Source: Hyphomicrobiales bacterium
GTDB lineage: Bacteria; Pseudomonadota; Alphaproteobacteria; Rhizobiales; Rhizobiaceae
Direction of reading: 5' to 3'
Length of the DNA stretch: 64,000 nucleotides
NCBI GenBank assembly: GCA_900469615.1
Contig: UBYA01000002.1
Coordinates: 248,001-312,000, forward strand
Positions 45,114 through 53,940 of this stretch are shown here, piece by piece. The notes below the pieces were generated by a model. That model did no database searches. It was not told the origin of the DNA and saw nothing but the letters and a program-made list of their open reading frames with translations. The translations under genes were made by a program, and so were the position numbers. Each line of letters opens with the position of its first letter. Position 1 is the stretch's first letter.

Positions 45114-45608
45114 ATGCCTGTTTCCAGATCATCCCTCGATACCGCTTCCATCCGCATCCTCGACCTCCTGCAGCAGAATGCCGAAATGAGCATTTCGGAC
45201 CTGGCCGAAGCGACTGGCCTTTCGGCGTCTCCCTGCTGGCGGCGGGTCAACGAACTCAAGGAAAGCGGCCTCATCAAGGGTTCCGTGGCGCTGGTCGACG
45301 CGCAATCGCTCGGGCTTGCCGTGAACGTCTTCGTGCAGGTCTCACTCAAGCAGCAGGACCGGGAATCGCTCGATGTCTTCAACGCCGCGATCCGGACGAA
45401 ACCGGAAATCGTCGAATGCTATCTGATGACGGGTGAAGCCGATTACATGCTCAGAGTGGTGGTCGAGGATCTGATGAAGTTTCAGGCACTGGTCGTCGAT
45501 TTCCTCACCCGTATTCCGGGCGTCGCCAACATCCGCTCCAGTTTCGCGCTCAGCCAGATCAAATACACCACGGCGCTGCCGACCGATCATTTGAAGTCGA
45601 GAACTTAA
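45114..45608 (+). CDS. Lrp/AsnC-family regulator
   Basis: 164 residues. The helix-turn-helix (ILDLLQQNAEMSISDLAEAT, GLSASPCWRRVNELKESGLI) is followed by the RAM domain (VNVFVQVSLKQQDRESLDVF, EIVECYLMTGEADYMLRVVV). Divergence from the E1-like gene suggests it activates that gene in response to an amino acid. The ATG at 45114 has a weak ribosome site, but the domain begins at once. Confidence 0.9.
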   Translation: MPVSRSSLDTASIRILDLLQQNAEMSISDLAEATGLSASPCWRRVNELKESGLIKGSVALVDAQSLGLAVNVFVQVSLKQQDRESLDVFNAAIRTKPEIVECYLMTGEADYMLRVVVEDLMKFQALVVDFLTRIPGVANIRSSFALSQIKYTTALPTDHLKSRT

Positions 45609-45656
45609 AGGCCGTCATGTTTGAAGGGCAGGCCGCATGACGCGGCTGCGTATCCG

Positions 45657-46289
45657 TCAGCCCAGCGCGCAGGCAAGGGCGCAATAAGTCGGCTCCTCGG
45701 CCGCCGGTGCGGCAAGCCGGATGACCGATACGGCGATCGCTGGCAGTCGCGAGCCAGCGTCAAGGCGAACGGTTGCGCCGCTTATGCGGATGCGGTCCAG
45801 ATGCTTCGCCAGATCCGGTTCGTCCAGCCCGTCGAAGATACCGCGGCCGCTGATCTTCAATACAGCTTCCTTGGCAACCCAGAGACGATAGCAGGTATCC
45901 AGTGCCGGAACGATATCAAGTCCGGCAATGGCCGCCGCCTCGCCTGGCGAGAAGTGATCGGCGGCAAAGGTGATCGGGTCGAAACCGCGATCGTCTCCGA
46001 TCTCGATATCGACGCCGATTGCCTTGTCTGGGGAGAATCCCGCCAGCAGCAGATCGGCGCGGTGCGAAAGGGAAACGCCCAGTTCATGATAGGGAGGCTT
46101 CAGCGCCGGCCGGGCACTCGGCCGGCGGTAGATGAGCAGATCGTCCCGTTGCGTCGCACCTCTCAGCGCGGCCTGCGCCGCTTGGTCGCGCTCTTCGCGT
46201 CCGCCCGGAGCCGGGCGAACGAGGACGGCCATCGCATCCGCAACCTTCAGAACCACCTCGAAGCGAGGAGTCATCACGGCAGCGCTCAT
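45657..46289 (-). CDS. 4'-phosphopantetheinyl transferase
   Basis: 210 residues of the Sfp/EntD family. The motifs are GVSLSHRADLLLAG, GVDIEIGDD (92-100) and WVAKEAVLKISGRG (137-150), which bind Mg and coenzyme A. It would load the phosphopantetheine arm onto the carrier domain of the synthetase, whose stop codon overlaps this start by ATGA. The pairing makes it the dedicated activating enzyme. Confidence 0.92.
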   Translation of the reverse strand: MSAAVMTPRFEVVLKVADAMAVLVRPAPGGREERDQAAQAALRGATQRDDLLIYRRPSARPALKPPYHELGVSLSHRADLLLAGFSPDKAIGVDIEIGDDRGFDPITFAADHFSPGEAAAIAGLDIVPALDTCYRLWVAKEAVLKISGRGIFDGLDEPDLAKHLDRIRISGATVRLDAGSRLPAIAVSVIRLAAPAAEEPTYCALACALG

Positions 46290-49200
46290 GCGGCTGCGGA
46301 CGGCAAGGCTTCCTTCCGAACCGCGGGCGCAGGTTCCTGCTCGGCTTGAACGGCCTGGGCGGGCGTGCCGACCCATGACGTTCCCTGCGGAATGGCCTCG
46401 CCCTTCATGACCAGCGTCAGCAGCCCGATCTCGGCGAAATCGCCGACATTGGCCTCGTAGAGGACGGTGCTGCCGGAGCCGACGGATACGCCTTGGCCGA
46501 TCTCGATGCGGCCCACCTTCATGATGCGGTCCTCATAGAGATGGGTTTGCGGGCAGGACCCCATGTTGAGGACGGCATGATCGCCGATATGGGTGCAGTC
46601 GAACTCGCAGATATCGGTGCTGTTGATCCATGTGCCTCGGCCGATATGGGCGCCGAAGGGACGCAGAAGCCAAGGCAGGAAGGGCGTGCCGCGCAGATAG
46701 TCGAGCAGCATCTTGCTGGCGAGCCCGCCGTAGAAGACCGCGACGGCCTCGGTGCGCATCGCCCACCAGGACCACATCGGCCGGTTCATGGGCTTGTAGG
46801 TGCCGATCAGGGTCCATTTGAAGGCCACGGCGACCAGATAGAGGATGCCGGAGGTCGCCAGGCCGGATGCCATCAGCGTCCAGAACAATGTGCCCCAGGC
46901 GCGGTCGTAGATCGCATCCGCCAGCATGTCCGACATGGCAAGCGCCATGACGATCAGGATCGCCGTCGGCAGAGAAGTGTGCATCGCCTCGAACAGGATG
47001 CGGACGAGGCGCATGCGCAAAGGCGGCGCATAGGTCGCGGTGGCTGCGGCCTGCAGCCTTTCGCGCGTCGGGAACTGGAAGGCCGGGCTGCCGCACCAGG
47101 TTTCGCCCGCCTTGACATGCAGGGAGTCGGGCAGGCGCGTCTTGATGCCGACCAGCGAATCGCTCTCGATCACCGCGCCCTGCGAGATGACGGAGGAATT
47201 GCCGAAGAAGCAGCGGTCGCCGGTTTTCAGGCGCTTGAGCACCATCCAGCCGTTCTGGATTTCCTCGTCGCCGAAAATGGTCTCGTCGCCGATGAAGTTG
47301 TCGCGGCCCATTTCGATGAGGTCGTAGCGGCCGGCGAAGTTTGCGGAGATTTCCGTGCCCTTGCCGATCTTTGCGCCCATCAGGCGATACCAGTTGCGCA
47401 TGAAGACGGTGGCGTAGAGCGAGTTCAGCGTCTCCAGCATCGCCTCGGTCGTCAGGCCGACGACCCATTTGCGGAAATAGAGGTTGCCGAAGATGGAGTA
47501 GCGACCGGGCACGACGCGCGGCAACAGCACCCATCGCAGCGCCACGACCGCCGCCATGGATACGACGATCAGCAGCAGCGCGGCCGGCCAGGAAAGCGCG
47601 GCGATCATACCCCAGGACAGGGACTCGTCGGTGCCCGGCGAGACCATCTGCTGGACGGCCGAGAACAGGAAGAACGCCGGGAAGATCGGCAGCAGGCCGA
47701 CGACAAGGCTGAGATTGTAGGCGACGAAATAGGCGGCGAACTGGAACGCACGGCCGACGGCTCCCAGCTCGGGATGCGCCGGCATGGCCTCGCGTTCGGC
47801 AGGACCCGTCAGGCGAGCGGGCGAGCCGTCCCATTGGGTATGGGCTTCGACCTTGGTGCCGGCGGCAAGCGCCGTCAGGTCGCCGATGACCGCGCCGTCG
47901 CCGATCTTGACGTTGTGGCCGATGACGCAACCATTGCCGATCTGCACGCCTTCGCCGATGTCGATCGTGCCGACATGGATCTCGTTGCCGATGACTTCGA
48001 CATTGGCGAGCTTCAGCTTGACGCCGAGGCTGGATCTTGCGCCGACGCGCACCAGATCGATTGCGCCTTCCTCGAACTCGTCGATCATCGCGTCCTTGCC
48101 GACCTTGGCGCCGAGGGCGCGCATGTAGACGCGAATGAGCGGCGAGCCCTTGAGGAATTTCGGAGCGGTGAGCTGAACGATGCGCTGCATCAGCCAGATG
48201 CGGAAGTAATAGGTGCCCCACAGCGGATAGACGCCGGGACGCGTGCGGCCGATGACGAGCCATTTGAGGGCTACGACCATCAGCTTCTCGCCCAGATTGA
48301 GGCCGAGATAGACGCCGCCGAGGACAAGGACTTCGTTCCAGACCGATGCGCCGTCACCGATCAGCAGGATCGAGGCCAGCAGCAGGCCGATCCATTGCAG
48401 GGTCGCAAGCGCCACGATGAAGGGCAATACCACGGCCTGGGCCAGACCGCAGAAGAAGCGCCGGCGCCAGGGAGCCGGCTCGAAATTCCTGCGCTCCTGC
48501 CCGGAGGCGCGCTCGGTCCGCTGCTCCAGGAGTGCCGCGATACCCCGCAGGGTGCGGCCGGCATAGACGTCACGCAGGGCGATGCCCGCCAGCAGCGGGA
48601 TCTTCCGGACTTCGGATACGAAGCGGGCCGCCAGCATGGAATGGCCGCCGAGCTCGGTGAAGAAATCGGCTTCGAAATTGATGGAGCGCAGGCGAAGCGC
48701 CTCGGTCGCCGCCTTCAGCAGCTGTGCTTCGGTCCATGTGCGGGGCGGCTCCTGCGCCTGGGCCGATTGATCGGTTGCCAGCGGAATCGCGGCGAGCGTC
48801 TTGCGATCGATCTTGCCGGAAGGCAGCCGCGGCAACGACACATGGCTGTGCCAGGCGGCCGGCACCATATAGGGCGGCAACTTGGCCGCCAGCACGGCGC
48901 GGGCCTTCTCGCGATCGAAGCCCGTGCCCGTCGTCACGATATGCGCGACCAGCATGTCCTCGCCGTCCGGCGGGCGATGCACGACCACGGAGGCCGCCTT
49001 GACCTCCGGAAGCTCGCCGACGACCGTTTCGATTTCGCCGAGCTCGATGCGATAGCCGCGTATCTTGACCTGATCGTCGATGCGCCCGAGGAAATGAAGC
49101 TGGCCTTCCTCATCCATCAGGACGGCGTCGCCGCTGCGGTAAAGCACCGGGTCGCCATTGGCGACGAAGGGATTGGCGACGAATTTGGCGGCGGTGAGCT

Positions 49201-50329
49201 GCGGCAGGTTCCGGTATCCGGCAGCTACACCCGGCCCGCCGATCAGCAGTTCGCCGGTGTCGCCGCGCGCAACCAGCTGCTGGTTTTCATCGACAACATA
49301 GGCGGTTGTGTTGGCGATCGGGCGGCCGATCGTGATCGGTCGCGAGGGATCGAGTTCGGCATAAGTGGCGACCACCGTGGTTTCCGTGGGGCCGTAGGTA
49401 TTGATCAGGCGCCGGCCGGGCTTGCAGAAACGGCTGACGATTGCCGGAGGGCATGCCTCACCGCCGACGATGATGACGCGCAGGCTGTCGACGTCGCGCT
49501 CCAGCATGGTGAGCAGCGTCGGGACGGTGTCGATGACCGTGATCTTTTCCGCTTCCAGGACATCGGCGAGCCTGTCGAGCTCCGCCATCACGGCCGAGGT
49601 CGCCACCTTCAGGGTTGCGCCGACCAGATAGGGAACGAATATTTCCTCGAGCGAAAGATCGAAGGCAACGGAGGCCTGCTGGAGAACGACGTCCGATTCG
49701 ACGAGGCCCAGAACGTCGTTGCCTGCCCGCAGATAGTGGCAGATGTTCCGGTGCGTGATGACGATCCCTTTCGGCTTGCCCGTGGAGCCGGAGGTGTAGA
49801 TCGCGTAGGCGGGATCGTTGCTGCCCGCGGCACGCGGAACAACATCCGAACCGTCCTCGGCAAGCAGGGATTCGAGGAGAAGAGTCTGGCCGTCGAAGGC
49901 AGGCGCAAGAGCCGCCTTTTCGTCATGTGTCAGCAACCATCTCGCACCGCAATCGGCCAGGCTCACCGCGACGCGGTCGGCAGGGGCCGCGGCATCGAAG
50001 GGGATGTAGGCGGCGCCGGCCTTGAGGATGGCGAGAAGCGCGACGTGGAGATCGAGGGAGCGCTGGAACCACAGGCCGACAAAGTCGCCGGGGCCGATGC
50101 CGCGGCGGCTCAGCGCGCGCGCCGCTTCGTCGGACAACCGGTCCAGCTCGGCATAGCTCATCGCCTGGTCGGTTCCGATCAGGGCAAGGGCCGTCTTGTC
50201 GGGGCTGCGGGCGACCGTCGCCCTGAATATGTCCACGAGGGTTTCGTTGCGAACGAACTCGGGCCGTATGCCGCCTGAAAATACGGAGAGGCTGGCATTT
50301 GAGATAATCGACGAAATCTGGATAGTCAT
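46286..50329 (-). CDS. Pls/PosA-type peptide synthetase: adenylation, carrier, membrane and beta-helix segments
   Basis: 1347 residues. The adenylation domain has YTSGSTGKPKG (178-188), FDLSLEE (223-229), NTYGPTETTV (310-319), GELLIGGPGVAAGYRN, and K510 in LPSGKIDRK. The carrier domain has its phosphopantetheine serine S564 in FFTELGGHSML. The rest has several membrane helices and three hexapeptide left-handed beta-helix regions (near 770-880, around LMGAKIGKGTEI, and near the end with PFGAHIGRGTWI). This architecture resembles poly-L-lysine synthetase (Pls): A-T-membrane-linked C domains, no condensation or thioesterase domain. It probably makes a short homopolymer or attaches an amino acid to an acceptor. 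Confidence 0.88.
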   Translation of the reverse strand: MTIQISSIISNASLSVFSGGIRPEFVRNETLVDIFRATVARSPDKTALALIGTDQAMSYAELDRLSDEAARALSRRGIGPGDFVGLWFQRSLDLHVALLAILKAGAAYIPFDAAAPADRVAVSLADCGARWLLTHDEKAALAPAFDGQTLLLESLLAEDGSDVVPRAAGSNDPAYAIYTSGSTGKPKGIVITHRNICHYLRAGNDVLGLVESDVVLQQASVAFDLSLEEIFVPYLVGATLKVATSAVMAELDRLADVLEAEKITVIDTVPTLLTMLERDVDSLRVIIVGGEACPPAIVSRFCKPGRRLINTYGPTETTVVATYAELDPSRPITIGRPIANTTAYVVDENQQLVARGDTGELLIGGPGVAAGYRNLPQLTAAKFVANPFVANGDPVLYRSGDAVLMDEEGQLHFLGRIDDQVKIRGYRIELGEIETVVGELPEVKAASVVVHRPPDGEDMLVAHIVTTGTGFDREKARAVLAAKLPPYMVPAAWHSHVSLPRLPSGKIDRKTLAAIPLATDQSAQAQEPPRTWTEAQLLKAATEALRLRSINFEADFFTELGGHSMLAARFVSEVRKIPLLAGIALRDVYAGRTLRGIAALLEQRTERASGQERRNFEPAPWRRRFFCGLAQAVVLPFIVALATLQWIGLLLASILLIGDGASVWNEVLVLGGVYLGLNLGEKLMVVALKWLVIGRTRPGVYPLWGTYYFRIWLMQRIVQLTAPKFLKGSPLIRVYMRALGAKVGKDAMIDEFEEGAIDLVRVGARSSLGVKLKLANVEVIGNEIHVGTIDIGEGVQIGNGCVIGHNVKIGDGAVIGDLTALAAGTKVEAHTQWDGSPARLTGPAEREAMPAHPELGAVGRAFQFAAYFVAYNLSLVVGLLPIFPAFFLFSAVQQMVSPGTDESLSWGMIAALSWPAALLLIVVSMAAVVALRWVLLPRVVPGRYSIFGNLYFRKWVVGLTTEAMLETLNSLYATVFMRNWYRLMGAKIGKGTEISANFAGRYDLIEMGRDNFIGDETIFGDEEIQNGWMVLKRLKTGDRCFFGNSSVISQGAVIESDSLVGIKTRLPDSLHVKAGETWCGSPAFQFPTRERLQAAATATYAPPLRMRLVRILFEAMHTSLPTAILIVMALAMSDMLADAIYDRAWGTLFWTLMASGLATSGILYLVAVAFKWTLIGTYKPMNRPMWSWWAMRTEAVAVFYGGLASKMLLDYLRGTPFLPWLLRPFGAHIGRGTWINSTDICEFDCTHIGDHAVLNMGSCPQTHLYEDRIMKVGRIEIGQGVSVGSGSTVLYEANVGDFAEIGLLTLVMKGEAIPQGTSWVGTPAQAVQAEQEPAPAVRKEALPSAAA

Positions 50330-50507
50330 GGTAACTTCTGCGAAACGAAATTCGGCACAATCAGCGTGCCATCTCTCAACGCTTATACACCTTTCAATTT
50401 GCAGCTCTCTTACGGGGGTTGTCAGGGAACTGTAATGTTGAGAAAGTTATGCTTGGGCCGAGGCGCGACACGGCCCGCGTGCAATCTCGAAAGAAGGATG
50501 AACATCG

Positions 50508-50825
50508 TTGCACATATTCGGGCAAAGAGCCGGTCGGCCCCGCCGGCTGTCCGTTCTCCTGGTGGCGGCTTTGCTGAGCTGCATAGGCATGGACGCATCG
50601 GCCCGTTCGCATAGCAGCGTCCTGGTGGAGGATTCCGGCCCGCTGCGGCCGCTGCGCGACATCTATGCGGTCGTCGCGCGCGAAATGCCGGGAAGGGTGC
50701 TGCGAATCAAGCGGGTTCGCCGGGCCGGACGCCAGGCTTACGCCGTGCGCGTGCTGAAAGCCGACGGCAAGCGCGGCGATATCGTGCTCGATGGTGTTTC
50801 GCTCGCCGTGATCGAGAGACGCTGA
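50508..50825 (+). CDS. Secreted PepSY-domain protein
   Basis: 105 residues. A signal peptide (RRLSVLLVAALLSCIGMDASA) precedes a PepSY-like domain (LRPLRDIYAVVAREMPGRVL, GRQAYAVRVLKADGKRGDIV). It starts with TTG at 50508, AAGGA nine bases upstream; another ATG at 50498 is out of frame. It lies two bases before the response-regulator gene. Such small PepSY proteins usually sit in front of PhoP/PhoQ-like two-component genes and may modulate the sensor in the periplasm. Confidence 0.8.
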   Translation: MHIFGQRAGRPRRLSVLLVAALLSCIGMDASARSHSSVLVEDSGPLRPLRDIYAVVAREMPGRVLRIKRVRRAGRQAYAVRVLKADGKRGDIVLDGVSLAVIERR

Positions 50826-50827
50826 CG

Positions 50828-51499
50828 ATGCGCATTCTGATTGCCGAGGACGAGCCCAGTATCGTGGCGGACATGCGCCGCTGCCTGGAGGATCAGCATT
50901 ATGTCGTCTCGACGGTCAGCAACGGCGAAGAGGCGTGGTATCGCGGAGACATCGAGCATTTCGACCTGGTGATTCTCGATCTCGGACTTCCGAAGCTCGA
51001 TGGGTTGACGGTGCTGCGGCGCTGGCGTGCCGAACGGCGCGGCATGCCGGTGATCATCCTGACGGCCAGGGACGGCTGGCGCGACAAGGTCGACGGCATG
51101 GACGCCGGCGCGGACGATTACCTCACAAAGCCCTTTCGCATGGAGGAGCTTCTGGCGCGCGTGCGCGCCCTGATGCGCCGTGCGACCGGGCAATCGTCAC
51201 CGATATTGTCCAATGGCGTTCTCGAGCTCGATACCCGTCAGCGCACGGTGTCGTTTCGCGGCCAGCCGGTTCAGGTCACGGCGCTCGAATACCGGCTTCT
51301 CGCCTATCTGCTACACAATGCCGGCACGGTCCTGTCGCGCTCGCAGATCGCCGACAGCATCTATGACGAGGAGACGGAGCTTCTGTCGAATGCGCTCGAG
51401 GTCGTCGTCGCGCGCCTGCGGCGCAAATTCGACGGAACCGTCATCGAGACGCGCCGCGGCCAGGGCTATGTCATTCCGCGCGAGGCGCCGCCCTCATGA
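50828..51499 (+). CDS. OmpR/PhoP-family response regulator
   Basis: 223 residues. The receiver has D51 in VILDLGLPKLDG and the K of LTKPFRMEELLARV; the C-terminal winged helix has VQVTALEYRLLAYLLHN and ALEVVVARLRRKF, with GQGYVI at the end. It is cotranslated with the sensor kinase (ATGA overlap at 51496-51499). Despite a FeuP-like appearance, orthology with the rhizobial FeuP cannot be claimed. Confidence 0.93.
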   Translation: MRILIAEDEPSIVADMRRCLEDQHYVVSTVSNGEEAWYRGDIEHFDLVILDLGLPKLDGLTVLRRWRAERRGMPVIILTARDGWRDKVDGMDAGADDYLTKPFRMEELLARVRALMRRATGQSSPILSNGVLELDTRQRTVSFRGQPVQVTALEYRLLAYLLHNAGTVLSRSQIADSIYDEETELLSNALEVVVARLRRKFDGTVIETRRGQGYVIPREAPPS

Positions 51500-52893
51500 C
51501 ACCGTTCTCGTTGCGGGGACGGCTGCTGCTCGGTTCCGTGGTGGCGATCATCGTCGCGACCTTTCTTGCCGGTGTCGGCATCAACGCCATCTCGGGGCTG
51601 GCCGTCCGGGCGCTCGCGCTCTCCGAGATAGACGAGGAACTGCGCGTCCTGCTTGCCGCCGTCGATATCAATTCATCCAACCAGCTCTTTCTCGACGATA
51701 CGCCGACCGATCCCCGCTTCGGCATCCCGAATGGCGGTTTCTACTGGCAGATCGGGCGAAACGGCAATGTCGAACTGCGCTCGCAATCGCTCTGGGAGCA
51801 GAACCTGCCATGGCTGCGTTCCCGCTCCCGCCCTCGCGACGCCGACAGGGCGACGGATATGAAGGGGCCGAACGGCAGCCATCTTCTCGCTGTCGAACGA
51901 TCGATCTCGATCCCTTCGGCGTCAGGCGATCAGATCGTCGATATCGTGATGGCGCTCGACAATAGCGAGCTGGCGCCGGCGCGCTGGCGCTTCTTTTATG
52001 CCATGGCGCCCTCGCTCGGCGTGCTCTCGGTCGCCCTCATCGCGGCCGTCATGGCGTTTCTGCGCTACGGTTTGCGGCCGCTGAACGATCTTCGCACGGC
52101 CTTGATGGCCGTGCAGGAGCGCTCCGCGCGCAAGATCACCGGCCAGTTTCCGCGCGAAGTCCAGCCTCTCGTGGACGACCTCAACGGCCTTCTGGCGTCG
52201 CGCGAGACGCAATTGACCCAGGCCCGCGCCCGCGCCGGCGATCTGGCCCATGGCCTCAAGACGCCGCTGGCCGCGCTCGAGGCGACGGCGCGCATCCTTT
52301 CGGAAGAGGGGATGTCGGAACGGGCGGCGGCGATCCAGACGGAAGTCAGCCGCATGGAGGCGCAGATCAAGCGAACGCTGGCGCAAACCCGCGCAAGCCT
52401 GGCGGCCGCCCATACGGTGGGTGTCCTGAACGCCAGCGCCGATCTGCAGAAGATCATCTCGGTGATGCGCCGCCTGTCGGTCGAGCGCGAGATCGAGTTC
52501 GATCTTGTCGCGCCGGGCGAAATGTGGCTGGCGATCGACGAAGCCGATTTCGCGGACATTACCGGCAACCTGATCGACAACGCCAGGAAGTGGGCGGCGG
52601 GCAGGGTCAAGGTCCGCCTGTCGCTCCTGCCCGAGCACGAAGGCGTGGAACTGCTTATCGAAGACGATGGTTCCGGTTTGCCGGAGGACGCGGAGATCGC
52701 CTTCATCCGCCGCGGCAGGCGGCTTGACGAAAGCGTCGCCGGCACCGGTTTCGGGCTCGCCATCGCGAAGGATCTGGTGGAGGCCTATGACGGAAAGCTG
52801 ACACTCGCCCGCTCCGGCCTCGGCGGCTTGTCGGTGACGGTCAGTCTGCCGATGCGGCTGATCAAGGACAGGCAGGCGGCGCTGGAGGAGTAG
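51496..52893 (+). CDS. Sensor histidine kinase, PhoQ-like
   Basis: 465 residues. Membrane helix 1 is at about 8-35, a periplasmic sensor region follows (to 168), and helix 2 is at about 170-190. H252 in DLAHGLKTPLAAL is the phosphorylated histidine; N box GNLIDNARKWA, G1 DDGSGLPED and G2 GTGFGLAIAKDLV follow. The AHGLKTPL box is the PhoQ-type variant. It lies in the divergent operon facing the peptide synthetase and may control it (inference). Confidence 0.92.
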   Translation: MTPFSLRGRLLLGSVVAIIVATFLAGVGINAISGLAVRALALSEIDEELRVLLAAVDINSSNQLFLDDTPTDPRFGIPNGGFYWQIGRNGNVELRSQSLWEQNLPWLRSRSRPRDADRATDMKGPNGSHLLAVERSISIPSASGDQIVDIVMALDNSELAPARWRFFYAMAPSLGVLSVALIAAVMAFLRYGLRPLNDLRTALMAVQERSARKITGQFPREVQPLVDDLNGLLASRETQLTQARARAGDLAHGLKTPLAALEATARILSEEGMSERAAAIQTEVSRMEAQIKRTLAQTRASLAAAHTVGVLNASADLQKIISVMRRLSVEREIEFDLVAPGEMWLAIDEADFADITGNLIDNARKWAAGRVKVRLSLLPEHEGVELLIEDDGSGLPEDAEIAFIRRGRRLDESVAGTGFGLAIAKDLVEAYDGKLTLARSGLGGLSVTVSLPMRLIKDRQAALEE

Positions 52894-52927
52894 GGCGATC
52901 CCAGGAAAAGCGGAAGGGCTCTAAAAT

Positions 52928-52973
52928 ACGATGCCGAAAAGTATAAGAGGCCGGCATCGTGCCCTGTTTTTTG
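52928..52973 (+). terminator. Terminator of the two-component operon
   Basis: A perfect 9-bp stem (ACGATGCCG / CGGCATCGT) with a 15-base loop, followed after five bases by GTTTTTTG, lies 35 bases after the kinase stop. Confidence 0.7.
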
Positions 52974-53103
52974 CCTCCGGAGCCGCGTCGGTGCCCGTTC
53001 GCCACCTTGCTTTCGCATAAATGGCGGGCGGAACGGGTTTTGGATCGCGGCTATTCAGGCTGCGTGGCGACCATCCGGCACTGCCGGCATATCGGTTCCA
53101 GCC

Positions 53104-53904
53104 TTAAACGCCGGCGATCCTGCGTAGATCGTCGATAGCGCCCGGGGCCGCCCCCAGAACCACCGATCCCTTGGTCAGGCGTTCGCCTTCCGTGGGGAAG
53201 GGATGATACCAACCGCCGGCTTCTTTCACGAGGCAATAGCCAGCAAGGCAATCCCAGGCATGCATATAGGGTTCGTAGTAGCCGACCAGTCGGCCGGCCG
53301 CGACGTAGGCGAGCATGAGGGCGCCCGATCCATTGCGAACGAAATTGCCTCCGGCCTCCAGAAGCTGCTCGATCATTCTTGCGACGAAGGCGGGGGTAAC
53401 GTGATTGTTGGCGCCGATGCCGGTGACGGCATTGCGGATGTTGCGCGCAGAATCGAGCTTGAGGCTCTTGCCGTTCAGGGTAGCGCCCTTTCCGAGCGCG
53501 GCGGCATAGAGCTCGTCGTGGCAGGGGGCCGAGATGACGCCCACTACCGGAACGCCGTCGTGCAGCACGGCGATGGAAACGCACCAATTGGGCATGCCGT
53601 TGACGAAGGGGCTGGTGCCGTCGATGGGGTCTACGACCCAGGTGTAGCCCGACGTGCCCGTCTCCAGGCCGTATTCTTCGCCAAGAATGCTGTCGTCAGG
53701 GTAGGCCTGGTGGATACGGCCGCGGATGAGATTTTCGACATCGCGGTCGGCGATCGACACGACGTCCTGCAGGTCGCGCTTGGTTTCGATGATCAGCGTC
53801 TCTCGACGTTTGAAATAATCGAGGGCGAGCTTTCCTGCCTCGCGGCCGATAGTCTCGGCAAGCGCAAAACGGGTTTCGAGATCGGCGGGAGATGCGGATG
53901 TCAT
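53104..53904 (-). CDS. Inositol-monophosphatase-family phosphatase
   Basis: 266 residues. Metal-binding motifs are ILGEEYGLE, WVVDPIDGTSPFVNGMPN and the late WDCLAGYCLVKEAGG, typical of IMPases, which remove phosphate from inositol, histidinol-phosphate or sugar phosphates. AAGGACATATCGC precedes ATG 53904. It is last in the operon after an ATPase gene 36 bases away, so its substrate is probably imported by that transporter. Confidence 0.9.
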   Translation of the reverse strand: MTSASPADLETRFALAETIGREAGKLALDYFKRRETLIIETKRDLQDVVSIADRDVENLIRGRIHQAYPDDSILGEEYGLETGTSGYTWVVDPIDGTSPFVNGMPNWCVSIAVLHDGVPVVGVISAPCHDELYAAALGKGATLNGKSLKLDSARNIRNAVTGIGANNHVTPAFVARMIEQLLEAGGNFVRNGSGALMLAYVAAGRLVGYYEPYMHAWDCLAGYCLVKEAGGWYHPFPTEGERLTKGSVVLGAAPGAIDDLRRIAGV

Positions 53905-53940
53905 GCGATATGTCCTTGATCGTCTGATGTTTGACGGCAT

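Noticed and set aside
46493..50278. A 1261-codon open frame on the plus strand opposite the peptide synthetase
   Set aside because: It mirrors the coding strand of a GC-rich gene with recognisable domains, has no ribosome site or known motif, and is rich in the residues expected from antisense codons.
50828..52893. Calling the two-component system FeuPQ or PhoPQ orthologues
   Set aside because: Only family-level features are visible; neighbourhood and sequence do not establish orthology.
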